From positions 1 to 64,000 of the forward strand of contig JAEUIE010000010.1 in NCBI GenBank assembly GCA_016795155.1: a stretch of DNA of 64,000 nucleotides, given 5' to 3'. The stretch is from Planctomycetia bacterium (GTDB lineage Bacteria > Planctomycetota > Planctomycetia > Gemmatales > HRBIN36). Position numbers and translations under genes: made by a program. The notes below the pieces were generated by a model. It worked only from the letters and a program-made list of their open reading frames with translations. It did not search any database and had not been told where the DNA came from. Numbering within the stretch: the first letter of the stretch is position 1; each line of letters begins with the position of its first letter. This document shows, piece after piece, positions 25,422 to 35,123 of the stretch.

Positions 25422-26765
25422 GTAATGAAGAAATGGTTCTTGTTGCTCCAACTGCTGTTGCTGGCCGTCGTTGTCAGCGTCATCTACTGGTGGCCTGCTT
25501 CGCCAGTGTGGGAACGGGCGATTGGTCATGGTCGTATTCTCGGTTTTGATGCAACCAGCCAGCGGGTTATGACGATCAGCAGCAGTAACCCCAGCACCCG
25601 ACTCAGTGATCTCACCATCCATAGATTTGATGTTACCACTGGTAGTGAAGTGGACCGCAAGACGTTTGCAGGCGAGAACAACTGGTGGGTGTGCGACTGC
25701 CATCTGATTAACAATCAAACGCAAATCTTTCTCGCGAGAGAGTTCATTGACCCGTCGAAGTATAATCCGGAGCAGGAAGCTGCAGGCAACTGGCCCATCA
25801 GGCCAAAGACCTATGAACTACTCGATGCCGCGACGTTTCAACGGATAGCGGGTCCCTTTCCATTCGAGGGTCAACGTTGGCCTGCTTTTTCACCCAATGG
25901 TAAATGGATATGGAGTATCTTGTACGGGCGGGGAGATATCACTCCCACAGCGCTGATCGAAGCAGACACTGGCAGGATTGTAAGGGAGTTTCGCCCTTCT
26001 TCCGGCTGTAGACCCAGCCATGCCGCCGGCTTCTCGCCCGATGGCAGTGCGATGGCCATACAGTGGATTGACCATACCAACAAACAGTGGAGCATCGAAA
26101 TCGTCAACCTGCCTGATGGGAAGACCCGGTTTGTCCACACTTTGCCGAATGGTCCTTGGAGCGTGATCAATCACTGGGCAGACAACCGACTGTATCTGGA
26201 AACTAATACCTCGGTGGCCCCACAATGTTATCGTATTGGCTGCAGCTCTCTGGAAGTGCAGGCAGGGCGATTGGGCGAGCCTCGAGAAGAACCATCCTTG
26301 ACAGGTTTCGTGGATTATCGTGTTAACCACCTACCCATTATGAGCAACTGGAAGTTTGTTGGCGACATGCAGATTCAGCTACAACATGGTTCACTGGACA
26401 ACAAGCCTGACTGGTTCAACGCCACGCTGGAGTGGTTCGACGAGAAGGCTGGCACATCGTTACGGCACCCCAAAAGAGTACCAACGATGGTAAGGCTCAG
26501 TGAAAGAAACACCGGAAGACAGATCGCAGAACTACGATCCACTCGTCTGGGTTATCCGTGGATGATTGCGGTCAGCCCCGATTGCAACTATGTCGCGAGT
26601 ATTCAGCAAGGGTATGAGCCTACGGGCATGGGGCTGCTGCTGTGGAATGCCCAACCAGGATCACGCTGGCCCTGGGCATGGGGGGCGGGCATTGGGTCTG
26701 TCATTGTCCTGCGGTTAATTGTAAAACGGCTAATTCGTTCACGTGGTATTGCCGTGAAGGTATAA
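25422..26765 (+). CDS. Membrane-anchored protein with a beta-propeller-like body
   Basis: The ATG at 25422 gives 447 residues and an N-terminal membrane helix (MKKWFLLLQLLLLAVVVSVIYWW). An upstream ATG at 25395 is possible. Degenerate repeats with the pattern FSPxGKxxW (WPAFSPNGKWIWSIL, AAGFSPDGSAMAIQW, IAVSPDCNYVASI) indicate a WD40/TolB-like propeller, but the D-[AV]-R-[IV]-W ends of standard WD repeats are missing. A second hydrophobic helix at the C-terminus (AWGAGIGSVIVLRLIV) is followed by a basic tail. It is probably a periplasmic propeller held at both ends. Function unknown. Confidence 0.65.
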   Translation, partial: VMKKWFLLLQLLLLAVVVSVIYWWPASPVWERAIGHGRILGFDATSQRVMTISSSNPSTRLSDLTIHRFDVTTGSEVDRKTFAGENNWWVCDCHLINNQTQIFLAREFIDPSKYNPEQEAAGNWPIRPKTYELLDAATFQRIAGPFPFEGQRWPAFSPNGKWIWSILYGRGDITPTALIEADTGRIVREFRPSSGCRPSHAAGFSPDGSAMAIQWIDHTNKQWSIEIVNLPDGKTRFVHTLPNGPWSVINHWADNRLYLETNTSVAPQCYRIGCSSLEVQAGRLGEPREEPSLTGFVDYRVNHLPIMSNWKFVGDMQIQLQHGSLDNKPDWFNATLEWFDEKAGTSLRHPKRVPTMVRLSERNTGRQIAELRSTRLGYPWMIAVSPDCNYVASIQQGYEPTGMGLLLWNAQPGSRWPWAWGAGIGSVIVLRLIVKRLIRSRGIAVKV

Positions 26766-26801
26766 CTGTCTTTTGTCACGATACAATCGTGACCCACGGT
26801 T

Positions 26802-29048
26802 TTACAACTGCGTTCTTTCCATCGTGGCGTTTGCTTCACTTCTCGCTGTCGTCATAGCAGCTTCATGCAACTCGGCAGTGAATACTTGCGTTTCCTGCTG
26901 TCGTTGATCCTGTCTATTTTTCCACCAGATGGCTGCGTCGCTTTCTGTCCATGTGCCTTGGAACGCGCACTGGTTCAGCTCTTTCAGTACATCGTTGGCG
27001 TTGGCTGGTCTATCAGCCTGCGACTTGGCCAGGCAGCGTAGGATCAGTGATTCTACTTGTGGGGAAATGGATTTGCTGGATCGTTCTGACGGCGTTTCTG
27101 GCTTTTCCCGTACATGCTTCATGCAGATTTCGACAACCGATTGGCCGGAGAATACGGTGCTGCCTGTCAGCAGAAAGTACATCACCGCACCCAGTGCATA
27201 GACATCCGAGCGGACATCTACCTGGTCAGGCTGGGAAATGCCTTCCGGCGAAAGATAATGAGGCGTGCCGGTTACCGCATTGGTTGAGGTCAGGTGAGCC
27301 TGTTCGCTATCGGATACGGTTTTCACCAGTCCGAAGTCAAGCACTTTGACAAAGTCCTGTACGCCACCCCGCTGCGTCAGGAAGATGTTTGCTGGTTTGA
27401 TGTCGCGATGCACCAGCCCGGCAGCGTGTGCTTCACCCAATGAGCCACATACCTGCCGCAGAATGTATACCAAGCGGGCTTCGGGCAGGGGACCATGTCG
27501 CGTCACCAGGTCGTCGAGGTTGATGCCTTCGAGATACTCCATGGCATAGTAGAAGATGCCTTCGGGTGTGCGGCCATAATCGAAGATGGAAACCGTATTG
27601 GGATGGGTGAGTGTCGCAGTGATCTGCACTTCACGCTCGAAGCGGGCAATGCTGCTTCCTGAGATTTTGTCGACATCGAGGAGTTTCAGCGCCGTAGGCC
27701 GACGGAGCATGGCGTGTCGGGCTTTGTAGACTGTGCCCATGCCGCCTGAACCCAGTTTTTCTTCCAGGGCATACTGGCCCAGTTGTTTAGCCTGGAGCAC
27801 TGCGGCCTGCAACATTTTCTGCTGCTTGGCCATCAGGAACATGGCAACATAAATCGCCACCGAGGCAATACCCAGCAGAATCATCAAGCCCCAGAACGCC
27901 CGGCGAAGGATATAGACCGGAGCGTAGGCTTCTTCCACATCTATTTCCGTGCAGACACCAAAATCATAATCGGTAAGCCAGGTCCAGGCGCCCACCACTG
28001 GCACGCCTCGATAATCGCGGTATTCCCACGGCTCGCATCCCGATTTTCCCTGGATGGCATCAGCTACATTGAAGGGCAATGGTTGATCGTTGCGAAGTTG
28101 CTCCGGCCTTTCCCCTTTCATCATGTTCACGCCAGGGTTGCGTAACTTCAACGTCAGAATGGATTGCGATTCAGGCAGGTCAGCGAGCAGACCGATGCGC
28201 TTCAGATCGTTGTCAAATCGGCTGTTGGAAAGGAGCAGGCCGTCTTTGTCGAAGGCATAGGTCTCGCCCGTCTGCCCAGCTTGAGCCACACGCAGAATCT
28301 GGGAAAACTGCATGTCAGGGCGAATACGCAAACCGAGAACGGCATGAACCTTTCCATCCGATTGCTTGAGCGGGGCTGCAGCAAACATGGTTGGCAGATT
28401 GGCACGGTACTCGCCTGATTCGTCCTGCAGCAACAGCGGACTTCGGTACGGCTTGGATACTGAGGGTCCAGATTGGAACACGCGATCAAAAAACTCTTTG
28501 CGATAGCCACCCATTTGCTTGCCTACCGGGGCATCCTGTTCAGCAGCGATGGTGACACCATTCTCTGCGACGATGAAATAACCCATGTAACCCAGCGATG
28601 AGAGGATGGGCTTCAAACGAGTTCTGATTTCTGTTTGGGTTTTGGAGTAAATCAGGGACCGTTCACCCTCCACACCTCCGGTATTACTCTGCAGGAGTTG
28701 AGCGATCATGTCCTGTAGTTTTTCATCCCGTGCCACCAGTTCTGCTGTCTGTCCCTGATCTTCCATCCATATTTTCAGTGCTTCCACATCTGCATTGAGG
28801 ATGGTGTTCAACTCGGCTTCACGTTGCCGGCTCATGGCTTTGTCGACCGACTGCTCCACGAGTAGACCCGTGACACCAAGGATGATGGCAGCCAGGATCG
28901 GCCATATCCAGAGTTGTTGCCGGAGGAATTTCCCCGTGGCTTGAACACTCGAACGGCTGGCCAGTCGGCGCATCGCCGGGCCTACCGCTGAGAGTGCAGT
29001 GAAGCTGGCACGAGCAAGAGATTTGGAGATGGAATTCTTCGCTGTCAC
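26802..29048 (-). CDS. Transmembrane Ser/Thr kinase with an extracytoplasmic Cache-type sensor
   Basis: The protein has 748 residues from a GTG start. The domain order is a basic N-terminus, membrane helix 1 (about 45-65), an extracytoplasmic sensor (about 66-385) and membrane helix 2 (about 386-407). The sensor contains LGYMGYFIVAENGVTIAAEQD and AGQTGETYAFDKDGLLL, typical of double-Cache domains. A cytoplasmic kinase follows with GSGGMGTVYKA (433-443), Lys455, HRDIKPANIF (547) and LDFGL. All catalytic residues are present. It should sense a periplasmic small ligand and phosphorylate cytoplasmic proteins. It stands next to the DciA-like gene, but in this reading order the kinase comes after it and need not share its role. 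Confidence 0.9.
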   Translation of the reverse strand: MTAKNSISKSLARASFTALSAVGPAMRRLASRSSVQATGKFLRQQLWIWPILAAIILGVTGLLVEQSVDKAMSRQREAELNTILNADVEALKIWMEDQGQTAELVARDEKLQDMIAQLLQSNTGGVEGERSLIYSKTQTEIRTRLKPILSSLGYMGYFIVAENGVTIAAEQDAPVGKQMGGYRKEFFDRVFQSGPSVSKPYRSPLLLQDESGEYRANLPTMFAAAPLKQSDGKVHAVLGLRIRPDMQFSQILRVAQAGQTGETYAFDKDGLLLSNSRFDNDLKRIGLLADLPESQSILTLKLRNPGVNMMKGERPEQLRNDQPLPFNVADAIQGKSGCEPWEYRDYRGVPVVGAWTWLTDYDFGVCTEIDVEEAYAPVYILRRAFWGLMILLGIASVAIYVAMFLMAKQQKMLQAAVLQAKQLGQYALEEKLGSGGMGTVYKARHAMLRRPTALKLLDVDKISGSSIARFEREVQITATLTHPNTVSIFDYGRTPEGIFYYAMEYLEGINLDDLVTRHGPLPEARLVYILRQVCGSLGEAHAAGLVHRDIKPANIFLTQRGGVQDFVKVLDFGLVKTVSDSEQAHLTSTNAVTGTPHYLSPEGISQPDQVDVRSDVYALGAVMYFLLTGSTVFSGQSVVEICMKHVREKPETPSERSSKSISPQVESLILRCLAKSQADRPANANDVLKELNQCAFQGTWTESDAAIWWKNRQDQRQQETQVFTAELHEAAMTTARSEANATMERTQL

Positions 29049-29097
29049 TCAAGCGGTCCTTGTATTTCTGCAATAATCCATTCTGCAAACGTCTTCG

Positions 29098-29412
29098 TTA
29101 TCCGACACGCATCCTGATGGTCTGAATCGTGGTACCCAATTGCTTCTGCATATCCTTCATCAGTCTGGACTGCATCATGACCAGGTGTTGATGGGTCAAT
29201 GCGTCAGTTACTCTGACCTCGAGCATTCCCCTTTTGAACGCAACTACCTGGCTCAAGCCATTCCAGGGCTCACCGACAACTTTGTTCCAGGCAGATTCGA
29301 GCCTTGCCTGAGCACTGACCTTGCCCCAGCCCCGATGCAGCATAACCCGTGACAGAACCTCCTTCAATGGTTCCACGCCACGGTCTTCAGGAAATGGGAC
29401 AAAGGTGGACAT
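29098..29412 (-). CDS. DciA-like (DUF721) protein
   Basis: The protein has 104 residues. The pattern PLKEVLSRVMLHRGWGKVSAQARLESAWNKVVGEPWNGLSQVVAFKRGMLEVRVTDALTHQHLVMMQSRLMKDMQ is that of DUF721/DciA. Members bind DNA and load the replicative helicase DnaB in bacteria that lack DnaC. It lies 89 bases after the dnaN stop in the same direction, which is the common dnaN-neighbour arrangement and supports the call. The next gene, a kinase, starts 49 bases later. Confidence 0.85.
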   Translation of the reverse strand: MSTFVPFPEDRGVEPLKEVLSRVMLHRGWGKVSAQARLESAWNKVVGEPWNGLSQVVAFKRGMLEVRVTDALTHQHLVMMQSRLMKDMQKQLGTTIQTIRMRVG

Positions 29413-29501
29413 ACCTTACGAGTGTAAGGGAAATGTCCAGTGAGAAAAAGAGGATTTGAGTGAGACTTCGGGTCAAGGGAGATCCAAGGCTTGTATATCC
29501 C

Positions 29502-30623
29502 TTACTTTCCTTCCCCACGTGTCAACGGTACCACGATGTAGCTGTAATTGCCTGGAGCGGTAAACAGGGCTACTGTGTTGTTCTCGACGAGTTCCAGAGT
29601 GATTTCGGTGTCTGGTTCCAGCACGCGGAGCATATCCAGCACCAGCTTTGGATCGAACGTGGTGCTCATCGATTTGCTGTCATATGCCACCGGCAATTGG
29701 ATTTTGGCCCGGCCTTTTTCTGCAACACGGGCCTGCAACGTCAGTGTTCCTTTCGCAAAGCTGAAATCAACGCCGCGAGTATCTTCATCCGTAAGAATCG
29801 CAGCCTGCCTGACGACGGAACTAAGCGGACCAACCATCAGCGGTATTTTGACTGCTGTTTTCTTGGGAAACACTTCGCGGTACGTTGGGTAACGCCCTTC
29901 CACCAGTCGGCCATAGATTTCCGATTTGCCTACTTTGAAGAGCACATCGTTGGGGCTGAAGCGCACCAGCACGGGGTCTTCAGTATCAGCCAGGTTCTTA
30001 TCGAGCAATTGCATCACTTTGGTCGGCACCACTGGAGTCTGGTTGCCGGTGGTATGTCCGCCATGTGCTTCGCCGTTGCCATCCACCACGGCCATGCGTT
30101 TGCCATCAGTCGCTACCAGGCGAACCTTGTCTTCGTTCAGTTCCCACATCACACCGGTAAGGGCATAGCGGGCCGATTCGGTAGCTGCTGCAAAAATGGT
30201 CCGGTGAATCATTTCCTTAAGTTGTTTCGACGGGATACTGTGATATTTGTCTCCCTCAAAACCCGCTACCGTGGGGTACTGATCTGCATCTTCGCCAGGC
30301 AGTTCGAATTCACTGTACTGGCCGCGAAGACAAACGCCTTCACCATCGCCTTCTATTTTCAGTTCCTGATCACTGCATTCGCGCAGGATGGAATTCACCC
30401 GACCTGTTGGAAGGAGGATATCGCCCGGTTCCTCAACCTGCACGCCCCGCACTTCCATGCTGATGCCTACCGATTCCAGATCCGTAGCTTTGAGCGTTGC
30501 ATGTTTCTTGGTGACACTCAATTTGACGTTCTGCAGGATCACCTTGGGCGTGCGTGCCGGAACGACACTGCTGGTGAGTTGAAATGCCTGGGCCAGAGCT
30601 TCCCGGTCAAAGACCGCTTTCAT
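29502..30623 (-). CDS. dnaN: DNA polymerase III beta subunit (sliding clamp)
   Basis: The protein has 373 residues with AGAGG eight bases before the ATG. It is the ring-shaped clamp that holds the replicative polymerase on DNA. Typical blocks are MKAVFDREALAQAFQLTSSVVPARTPKVILQNVKL, VEEPGDILLPTGRVNSILRE, YALTGVMWELNEDKVRLVATDGKRMAVV, and the end ALFTAPGNYSYIVVPLTRG. This places a DciA-like gene directly downstream. dnaA is not in the window. Confidence 0.96.
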   Translation of the reverse strand: MKAVFDREALAQAFQLTSSVVPARTPKVILQNVKLSVTKKHATLKATDLESVGISMEVRGVQVEEPGDILLPTGRVNSILRECSDQELKIEGDGEGVCLRGQYSEFELPGEDADQYPTVAGFEGDKYHSIPSKQLKEMIHRTIFAAATESARYALTGVMWELNEDKVRLVATDGKRMAVVDGNGEAHGGHTTGNQTPVVPTKVMQLLDKNLADTEDPVLVRFSPNDVLFKVGKSEIYGRLVEGRYPTYREVFPKKTAVKIPLMVGPLSSVVRQAAILTDEDTRGVDFSFAKGTLTLQARVAEKGRAKIQLPVAYDSKSMSTTFDPKLVLDMLRVLEPDTEITLELVENNTVALFTAPGNYSYIVVPLTRGEGK

Positions 30624-30799
30624 GCGTGATGCCTCTTGTTGTTCTGTTATGGAAGATAGCAGGTTTACCCGCGTTGGGTAGCATAGAAATGATTCCCCCA
30701 GCGTTCTTTTTTCAGACAGGCTGGCTGGGTCGGTTCAGACTACTCTGTCTTTTCTTTTTAAGAATAAAAGAAGAACAGCAGAAGATACAGTAGGGAGCA

Positions 30800-31015
30800 G
30801 TTGAACTGTTCATAACTATCTGGAATAGGTTCTAAGCATCAGTCCCCCAGATAGATGGAGCAATAAGTAGGCTGTCGATAACCTGTCAATGGTTTGTCGG
30901 GATAATTGTTGTCTGTGTGTGATTAAAGTAGAGTTCATGAACAGTCAGAGTTTGTCAAAATTGATGAACAAGTTATGAACAGGCTCATTGACGGAGTTAT
31001 TGTCACTGGTTACAC
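30800..31015. other. AT-rich intergenic region with DnaA-box-like 9-mers
   Basis: The 498-base gap between dnaN and the next divergent gene holds no ORF of note. It contains TTATGAACA at 30973-30981 and the same word reversed (TGTTCATAA) at 30807-30815, plus TCATGAACA (30937) and TGATGAACA (30962) in one orientation. These differ at one or two places from the DnaA box TTATCCACA. The region is richer in A/T than the flanking genes. It may be the dnaN promoter region, or part of the replication origin. Confidence 0.35.
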
Positions 31016-31121
31016 AATCAACCAACATACTTATGCACTGCCAGTTGTCAGGAAAAATTCTGACAAAGTTTGTATCTGAAGATTGAAGCGGTAGACTCGA
31101 AGCCAACCCGAGGAGTTCCAC

Positions 31122-32003
31122 ATGCAACATCAGATGTCTCGACGCAGTATTCTAGGGACTAGCCTGGCATCCATGGTGACTTTGCCGATGATGAGCCAGG
31201 CAGAAGAGACGAAGCCAAGCGCAGGCAAGCCATTGTTTCAATTAGGTTTGGTGACCTACAACCTGGCAGCGGAATGGGATGTTCCCACCATCTTGAAGAA
31301 CTGCAAGGAAACGGGAGTGGCAGCGGTAGAACTCAGAACCACGCATAAACATGGAGTAGAGCCTGATATTTCTGTGGAACGTCGCAGGGAAATAAAGCAA
31401 CAATTTGCCGATGCAGGCATAGTGCTCTGGGGTTTGGGCAGTACCTGCGAGTTTCACAGCCCGGACGCCAGCGTGGTGAAGAATCAGATAGAAACCTGCA
31501 AACAGTTTCTTGAACTGGCCCATGACTTGGATGCCCGTGGCGTAAAGGTACGACCCAATGGCTTACCCAAGAATGTGCCGGAAGAAAAGACACTGGAACA
31601 GATAGGAAAAGCTCTGACGCAGTGTGGGCAGGAAGCATCCAACCTGGGTTGTGAAATATGGGTTGAAGTACATGGTGGAGGAACGAGCCATCCGCCACGG
31701 ATGAAAACGATTCTGGAACATGCCAATCATCCCCAGGTGGGAATCACCTGGAACTCCAACCAGAGCGATATCAAGGATGGCTCAGTGAAGTCTTACTTTG
31801 AACTGCTCAAACCCTGGCTGAAGTCGTGTCATATCAACGCCCTGTATGGCAGCTATCCCTATCGGGAATTGTTTACCTGCTTGAAAGAAGCCAACTATGA
31901 TCGCAACACTCTGATCGAGATAGGCGAGAAACTGGACCCTGTCAGTGGTGCACTCTTCCTCAAGTATTACAAGGCGCTGTGGCGGGAACTGGCTGGCGCT
32001 TAA
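31122..32003 (+). CDS. Sugar phosphate isomerase/epimerase-like TIM-barrel protein, exported
   Basis: The protein has 293 residues with GAGGAG before the ATG. A twin-arginine-like leader (MSRRSILGTSLASMVTLPMMSQA) indicates export. The TIM barrel of the xylose-isomerase-like family follows: LFQLGLVTYNLAAEWDVPTILKNCKETGVAAVELRT, LGCEIWVEVHGGG, and VGITWNSNQSD, with a Glu and His pair at metal-site positions. The C-terminal part LIEIGEKLDPVSGALFLKYYKALWREL is also typical. The substrate is unknown. Such exported isomerase-like proteins are frequent in planctomycetes and may act in polysaccharide breakdown. Confidence 0.85.
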   Translation: MQHQMSRRSILGTSLASMVTLPMMSQAEETKPSAGKPLFQLGLVTYNLAAEWDVPTILKNCKETGVAAVELRTTHKHGVEPDISVERRREIKQQFADAGIVLWGLGSTCEFHSPDASVVKNQIETCKQFLELAHDLDARGVKVRPNGLPKNVPEEKTLEQIGKALTQCGQEASNLGCEIWVEVHGGGTSHPPRMKTILEHANHPQVGITWNSNQSDIKDGSVKSYFELLKPWLKSCHINALYGSYPYRELFTCLKEANYDRNTLIEIGEKLDPVSGALFLKYYKALWRELAGA

Positions 32004-32529
32004 GCCGGTACAGCACATGTCGGCAGAGCGGATGCTCTTTCGCCAGCAACGGATGATCAAAATCATCCTCCGGGTTACGCTGCATTCCCAGCGTCTCCAT
32101 CACCCGGCGGGAACCGATATTTCCCACTGCAGTGAAAGAAACGATTTCTTCAAGGCCCAGTTGATCGAATCCAAACTGCAAAGCCCGGCGTGCTCCTTCG
32201 GTGGCGTAGCCTTTGCCCCAATAGAGTGGAGCGAGCCGCCAGCCTATTTCGACACAGGGCGTGAAGTGTGTTTGATAACTAGGATGAGCCAGGCCAATGA
32301 ACCCTGCAAAGGGGGTGTGCCCTTTGACTTCCACGGCCCACATGCCGAAGCCGTGGCGTACAAAGTGATCTTCAATGCGATCAGCCTGGGCATCACTTTC
32401 CTGTCGGGTGAGTACCGAAGGGAAGAACTCCATGACCTTGGGGTCGGCATTGAGAGCTGCAAACGGAACACGATCAGAATCGCGCCACGGCCTGAGAATC
32501 AAACGCTCGGTATCGAGAGTCAGCTTCAT
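31960..32529 (-). CDS. GNAT-family N-acetyltransferase (RimJ/RimL-like)
   Basis: The ATG at 32527-32529 follows a GGTGGTG stretch, giving 189 residues. Motifs: LDTERLILRPWRDSDRVPF at the front, then FAGFIGLAHPSYQTHFTPCVEIGWRLAPLYWGKGYATEGARRALQFGF, the acetyl-CoA pyrophosphate loop (WGKGYATEG), and the end VGNIGSRRVMETLGMQ, which is the typical N-x-x-S motif. The substrate could be an amino acid N-terminus or a small amine. The 3' end overlaps the end of the isomerase-like gene by 44 bases in a tail-to-tail arrangement. Confidence 0.9.
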   Translation of the reverse strand: MKLTLDTERLILRPWRDSDRVPFAALNADPKVMEFFPSVLTRQESDAQADRIEDHFVRHGFGMWAVEVKGHTPFAGFIGLAHPSYQTHFTPCVEIGWRLAPLYWGKGYATEGARRALQFGFDQLGLEEIVSFTAVGNIGSRRVMETLGMQRNPEDDFDHPLLAKEHPLCRHVLYRLKRQPVPATAPCNT

Positions 32530-32804
32530 GAATTCACCACCCCACATCTAACGTCCCAAGTTGCCCAGACTACCCATTCCTCTTTCACGTAAGATTTGAG
32601 GTATAAGCTATAAAAAAACCCATGCTTTTAAGACATCCTAGTAGAGAAGGGTTGTAAAATTCTCTAGAATATCAGTCGTCAGATTGAGGCATTGCGCGAC
32701 ACGGATGGTCGTGCCTTTTCATTCAATCAGGAAGATACCAGTTCACCCTGCCCCTGGCCCATTGCCAGACTACTGGATTTCATTGTCCTGCTGAGGATTC
32801 CATT

Positions 32805-34244
32805 GTGAAAAGTCTGTTGTTATTCATACTGCTGGTAGCAGGCGGTGTAGTAGGGTACTTTTACTGGCAGCAAACACGTTATGTGACGTCCACTGAAGAA
32901 CCAAAGGTGGAAGCGATCCGCAAAGGGAACCTCGAAGAAAAGATCACCGGCAGTGGCAAGCTGGAACTCAAAGGCGGTGTTTACTACGTTGTTGCAGAAA
33001 CTGCTGGCAAGATTGAAAAAGTAACACCTGAGTTGTCTGTTGGCAAGCACGTCAAAAAAGGTGATGTGCTCATCAATCTCGACAGTTCCATTGCACAGAA
33101 TAGGGTTTCTGAAGCGGAAGCAGCGGTGAAAACGGCTCAGGCCGATTTGAAACGGGCCGAAGCTAACAAAGTCGAAAAGATAGCTCAGATTAACGCCATT
33201 GAAAAGGAACTGGAGTTTGTTCGCGCCGGCGTGAAGCGCATGGAAGAGTTGAAAGATAGTGTCGAAGGTGGCAAACTCAATTTAGCCAAAAAAGAACTTG
33301 AAAAAGCTGAAGCATCAGCTCAAGCCAGTTATGCACTCAGAGATGTTGCGGAAGCCAATATCACTCTGGCACTGGCCAATCTTCAGCGTGCCGAAGCGGG
33401 ATTAACTCTTGCTCGCCGTGGCCTCGAAGCCATGACCATCAACTCCCCTTGTGATGGCATCATTCTCGAAATGAACAAGCTGGTGAAAGATGGCCAGCCG
33501 ATCAATGCCGGTCCTGTGAACGGATCGGCATTGTTTATAGTTGCACCAGGCATGGATGAGTGGGAAATCAAAGCCCAGATCAGTGAGCAGGATATTGGCA
33601 AGTTGCACAGCAAACTGAAAACGTTTACTCCAGAACAATTAAAAGCTGGACAGGGTGTGCCTGTACGTTTCAATGTCGAAGCCTACTCGGCGGAACGCAT
33701 CAAGTTTACCGGCAAGGTGTTGCGAGTTGATCCGCTGCCTGCAGTCGCTCAACGAACGGGCATGGCAGGTCTGGAAGCCCTGATGGCGATGAGTGGCGGA
33801 GGAGTTGCCAATAATTCCGGCCCTGCTTCCTACAACGTGATCATCAGTGTTGATCCACTCGATGCAGCGATGCGGAAAACCCATCCGCTGTTTGTGGGGT
33901 ATACCGCTTCCGACCTTCAGATCATTGTGGAGAACTTCAGCAACATCGTCACAGTGCCCTCTGCAGCGCTTTCGTTCACGCCGGAAGGGATGAATGAGGC
34001 TCAGCAGAAAGAATTGAAGAAGAATGAAGAAGAGGGCTGGAGTGTTGTCTGGTTCTGGAACAAAGGCACTTATGAGCCGAAGTATGTGAAAGCCGGCGCC
34101 AGTGAAGAAGGGCAGACCCACATCAAGGAAGTGCTCGGTGGTAAACCGGAAGATCTGCTGGGCAAACAGGCGGTCACTGAAGCTCCCAAGAAACCAGAAC
34201 CCAGTGGTTTGTTTGGCGGCAAGACATTCCGCATGCCGGGCTAA
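32805..34244 (+). CDS. Periplasmic adaptor of an ABC exporter (MacA/HlyD-like)
   Basis: The protein has 479 residues from a GTG that follows TGAGGATT. One N-terminal membrane helix (SLLLFILLVAGGVVGYFYW) precedes a barrel-sandwich domain (GSGKLELKGGVYYVVAETAGKIEKV...GKHVKKGDVLINLD). A long coiled-coil hairpin (about 85-215) follows, then the return half INSPCDGIILEMNKLVKDGQPI and beta-barrel regions. It should link the inner-membrane transporter to an outer-membrane exit duct. A permease and ATPase follow in the same direction. No TolC gene is nearby. Confidence 0.9.
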   Translation: MKSLLLFILLVAGGVVGYFYWQQTRYVTSTEEPKVEAIRKGNLEEKITGSGKLELKGGVYYVVAETAGKIEKVTPELSVGKHVKKGDVLINLDSSIAQNRVSEAEAAVKTAQADLKRAEANKVEKIAQINAIEKELEFVRAGVKRMEELKDSVEGGKLNLAKKELEKAEASAQASYALRDVAEANITLALANLQRAEAGLTLARRGLEAMTINSPCDGIILEMNKLVKDGQPINAGPVNGSALFIVAPGMDEWEIKAQISEQDIGKLHSKLKTFTPEQLKAGQGVPVRFNVEAYSAERIKFTGKVLRVDPLPAVAQRTGMAGLEALMAMSGGGVANNSGPASYNVIISVDPLDAAMRKTHPLFVGYTASDLQIIVENFSNIVTVPSAALSFTPEGMNEAQQKELKKNEEEGWSVVWFWNKGTYEPKYVKAGASEEGQTHIKEVLGGKPEDLLGKQAVTEAPKKPEPSGLFGGKTFRMPG

Positions 34245-34297
34245 GGTTCGCCATCAAACATTTCACCACGAGCAATACCCACACTAAAGAATCCTGC

Positions 34298-35107
34298 ATG
34301 GCCGCCATCATCCAAATCCAGAACGTTCGCAAGGTCTACGACACCGGTGAGGTGAAAGTAGTGGCGCTGCGTGGTGTCAGTTTCGACATCAATCCGGGTG
34401 AATTCGTGGCCATCATGGGCACCAGCGGTTCGGGTAAATCGACGCTGATGAATATCCTCGGCTGCCTGGATCGCCCTACCGAAGGACTCTATCGTCTGGG
34501 TGGCCAGGACGTCGGCAAGATGAACCGCTTTCAGCTTGCCAAGCTACGCAATGAAAAGCTCGGCTTTGTGTTCCAGGGTTTCAATCTCCTGAAGAGGTAT
34601 ACCGCACTGGAAAATGTGGAACTGCCGCTGCTCTATGCCGGTCTGGGGCCACGAGAACGACGAAGAAGATCGCAGGCCAAGCTTGAACTGGTGGGCCTGG
34701 GGCAGCGCAGCGGACACATGCCCAATCAACTTTCCGGCGGACAGCAACAACGTGTTGCCATTGCCCGGGCATTGGTCAACGATCCGCAGCTACTGCTGGC
34801 CGATGAACCGACCGGCAATCTTGACAGCAAAACCTCGGTCGAAATTCTCGCTGAGTTCCAGAGGCTGAACCGCGATCTGGGTCAGACGATCATCATCGTG
34901 ACTCATGAACCCGATATTGCTCATCATGCCAAGCGCTGCCTGATCGTGAAAGACGGTCTGATTGCAGAAGATTATTACAACGACAGGCCTATTGATGCAC
35001 GCGATTCGCTGGCAGCCATCAATAATGGTGAGAATGGCAACGGCTCCATGACACGTGGCGTCACCTTGCCTTTGCCCCAGGCACAGCCCCATGCGGCTTC
35101 GGCCTGA
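34298..35107 (+). CDS. ABC transporter ATP-binding protein (MacB/LolD-like)
   Basis: The protein has 269 residues. Walker A is GTSGSGKST (about residue 42), the Q-loop lies in FVFQGFNLL, the signature is [15 protein letters not shown] and Walker B is [13 protein letters not shown]; the H-loop is in [11 protein letters not shown]. The order and spacing match the MacB/LolD/FtsE class. The C-terminal 30 residues ([19 protein letters not shown]) are an unusual low-complexity tail. It powers the permease two genes downstream, with a small membrane protein gene in between. Confidence 0.95.
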   Translation: MAAIIQIQNVRKVYDTGEVKVVALRGVSFDINPGEFVAIMGTSGSGKSTLMNILGCLDRPTEGLYRLGGQDVGKMNRFQLAKLRNEKLGFVFQGFNLLKRYTALENVELPLLYAGLGPRERRRRSQAKLELVGLGQRSGHMPNQLSGGQQQRVAIARALVNDPQLLLADEPTGNLDSKTSVEILAEFQRLNRDLGQTIIIVTHEPDIAHHAKRCLIVKDGLIAEDYYNDRPIDARDSLAAINNGENGNGSMTRGVTLPLPQAQPHAASA

Positions 35108-35123
35108 AGAGAGGAGGCACACG

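Noticed and set aside
29460-30629. 389-residue frame antisense to dnaN
   Set aside because: dnaN is unmistakable on the minus strand, and the opposite frame shows no family pattern.
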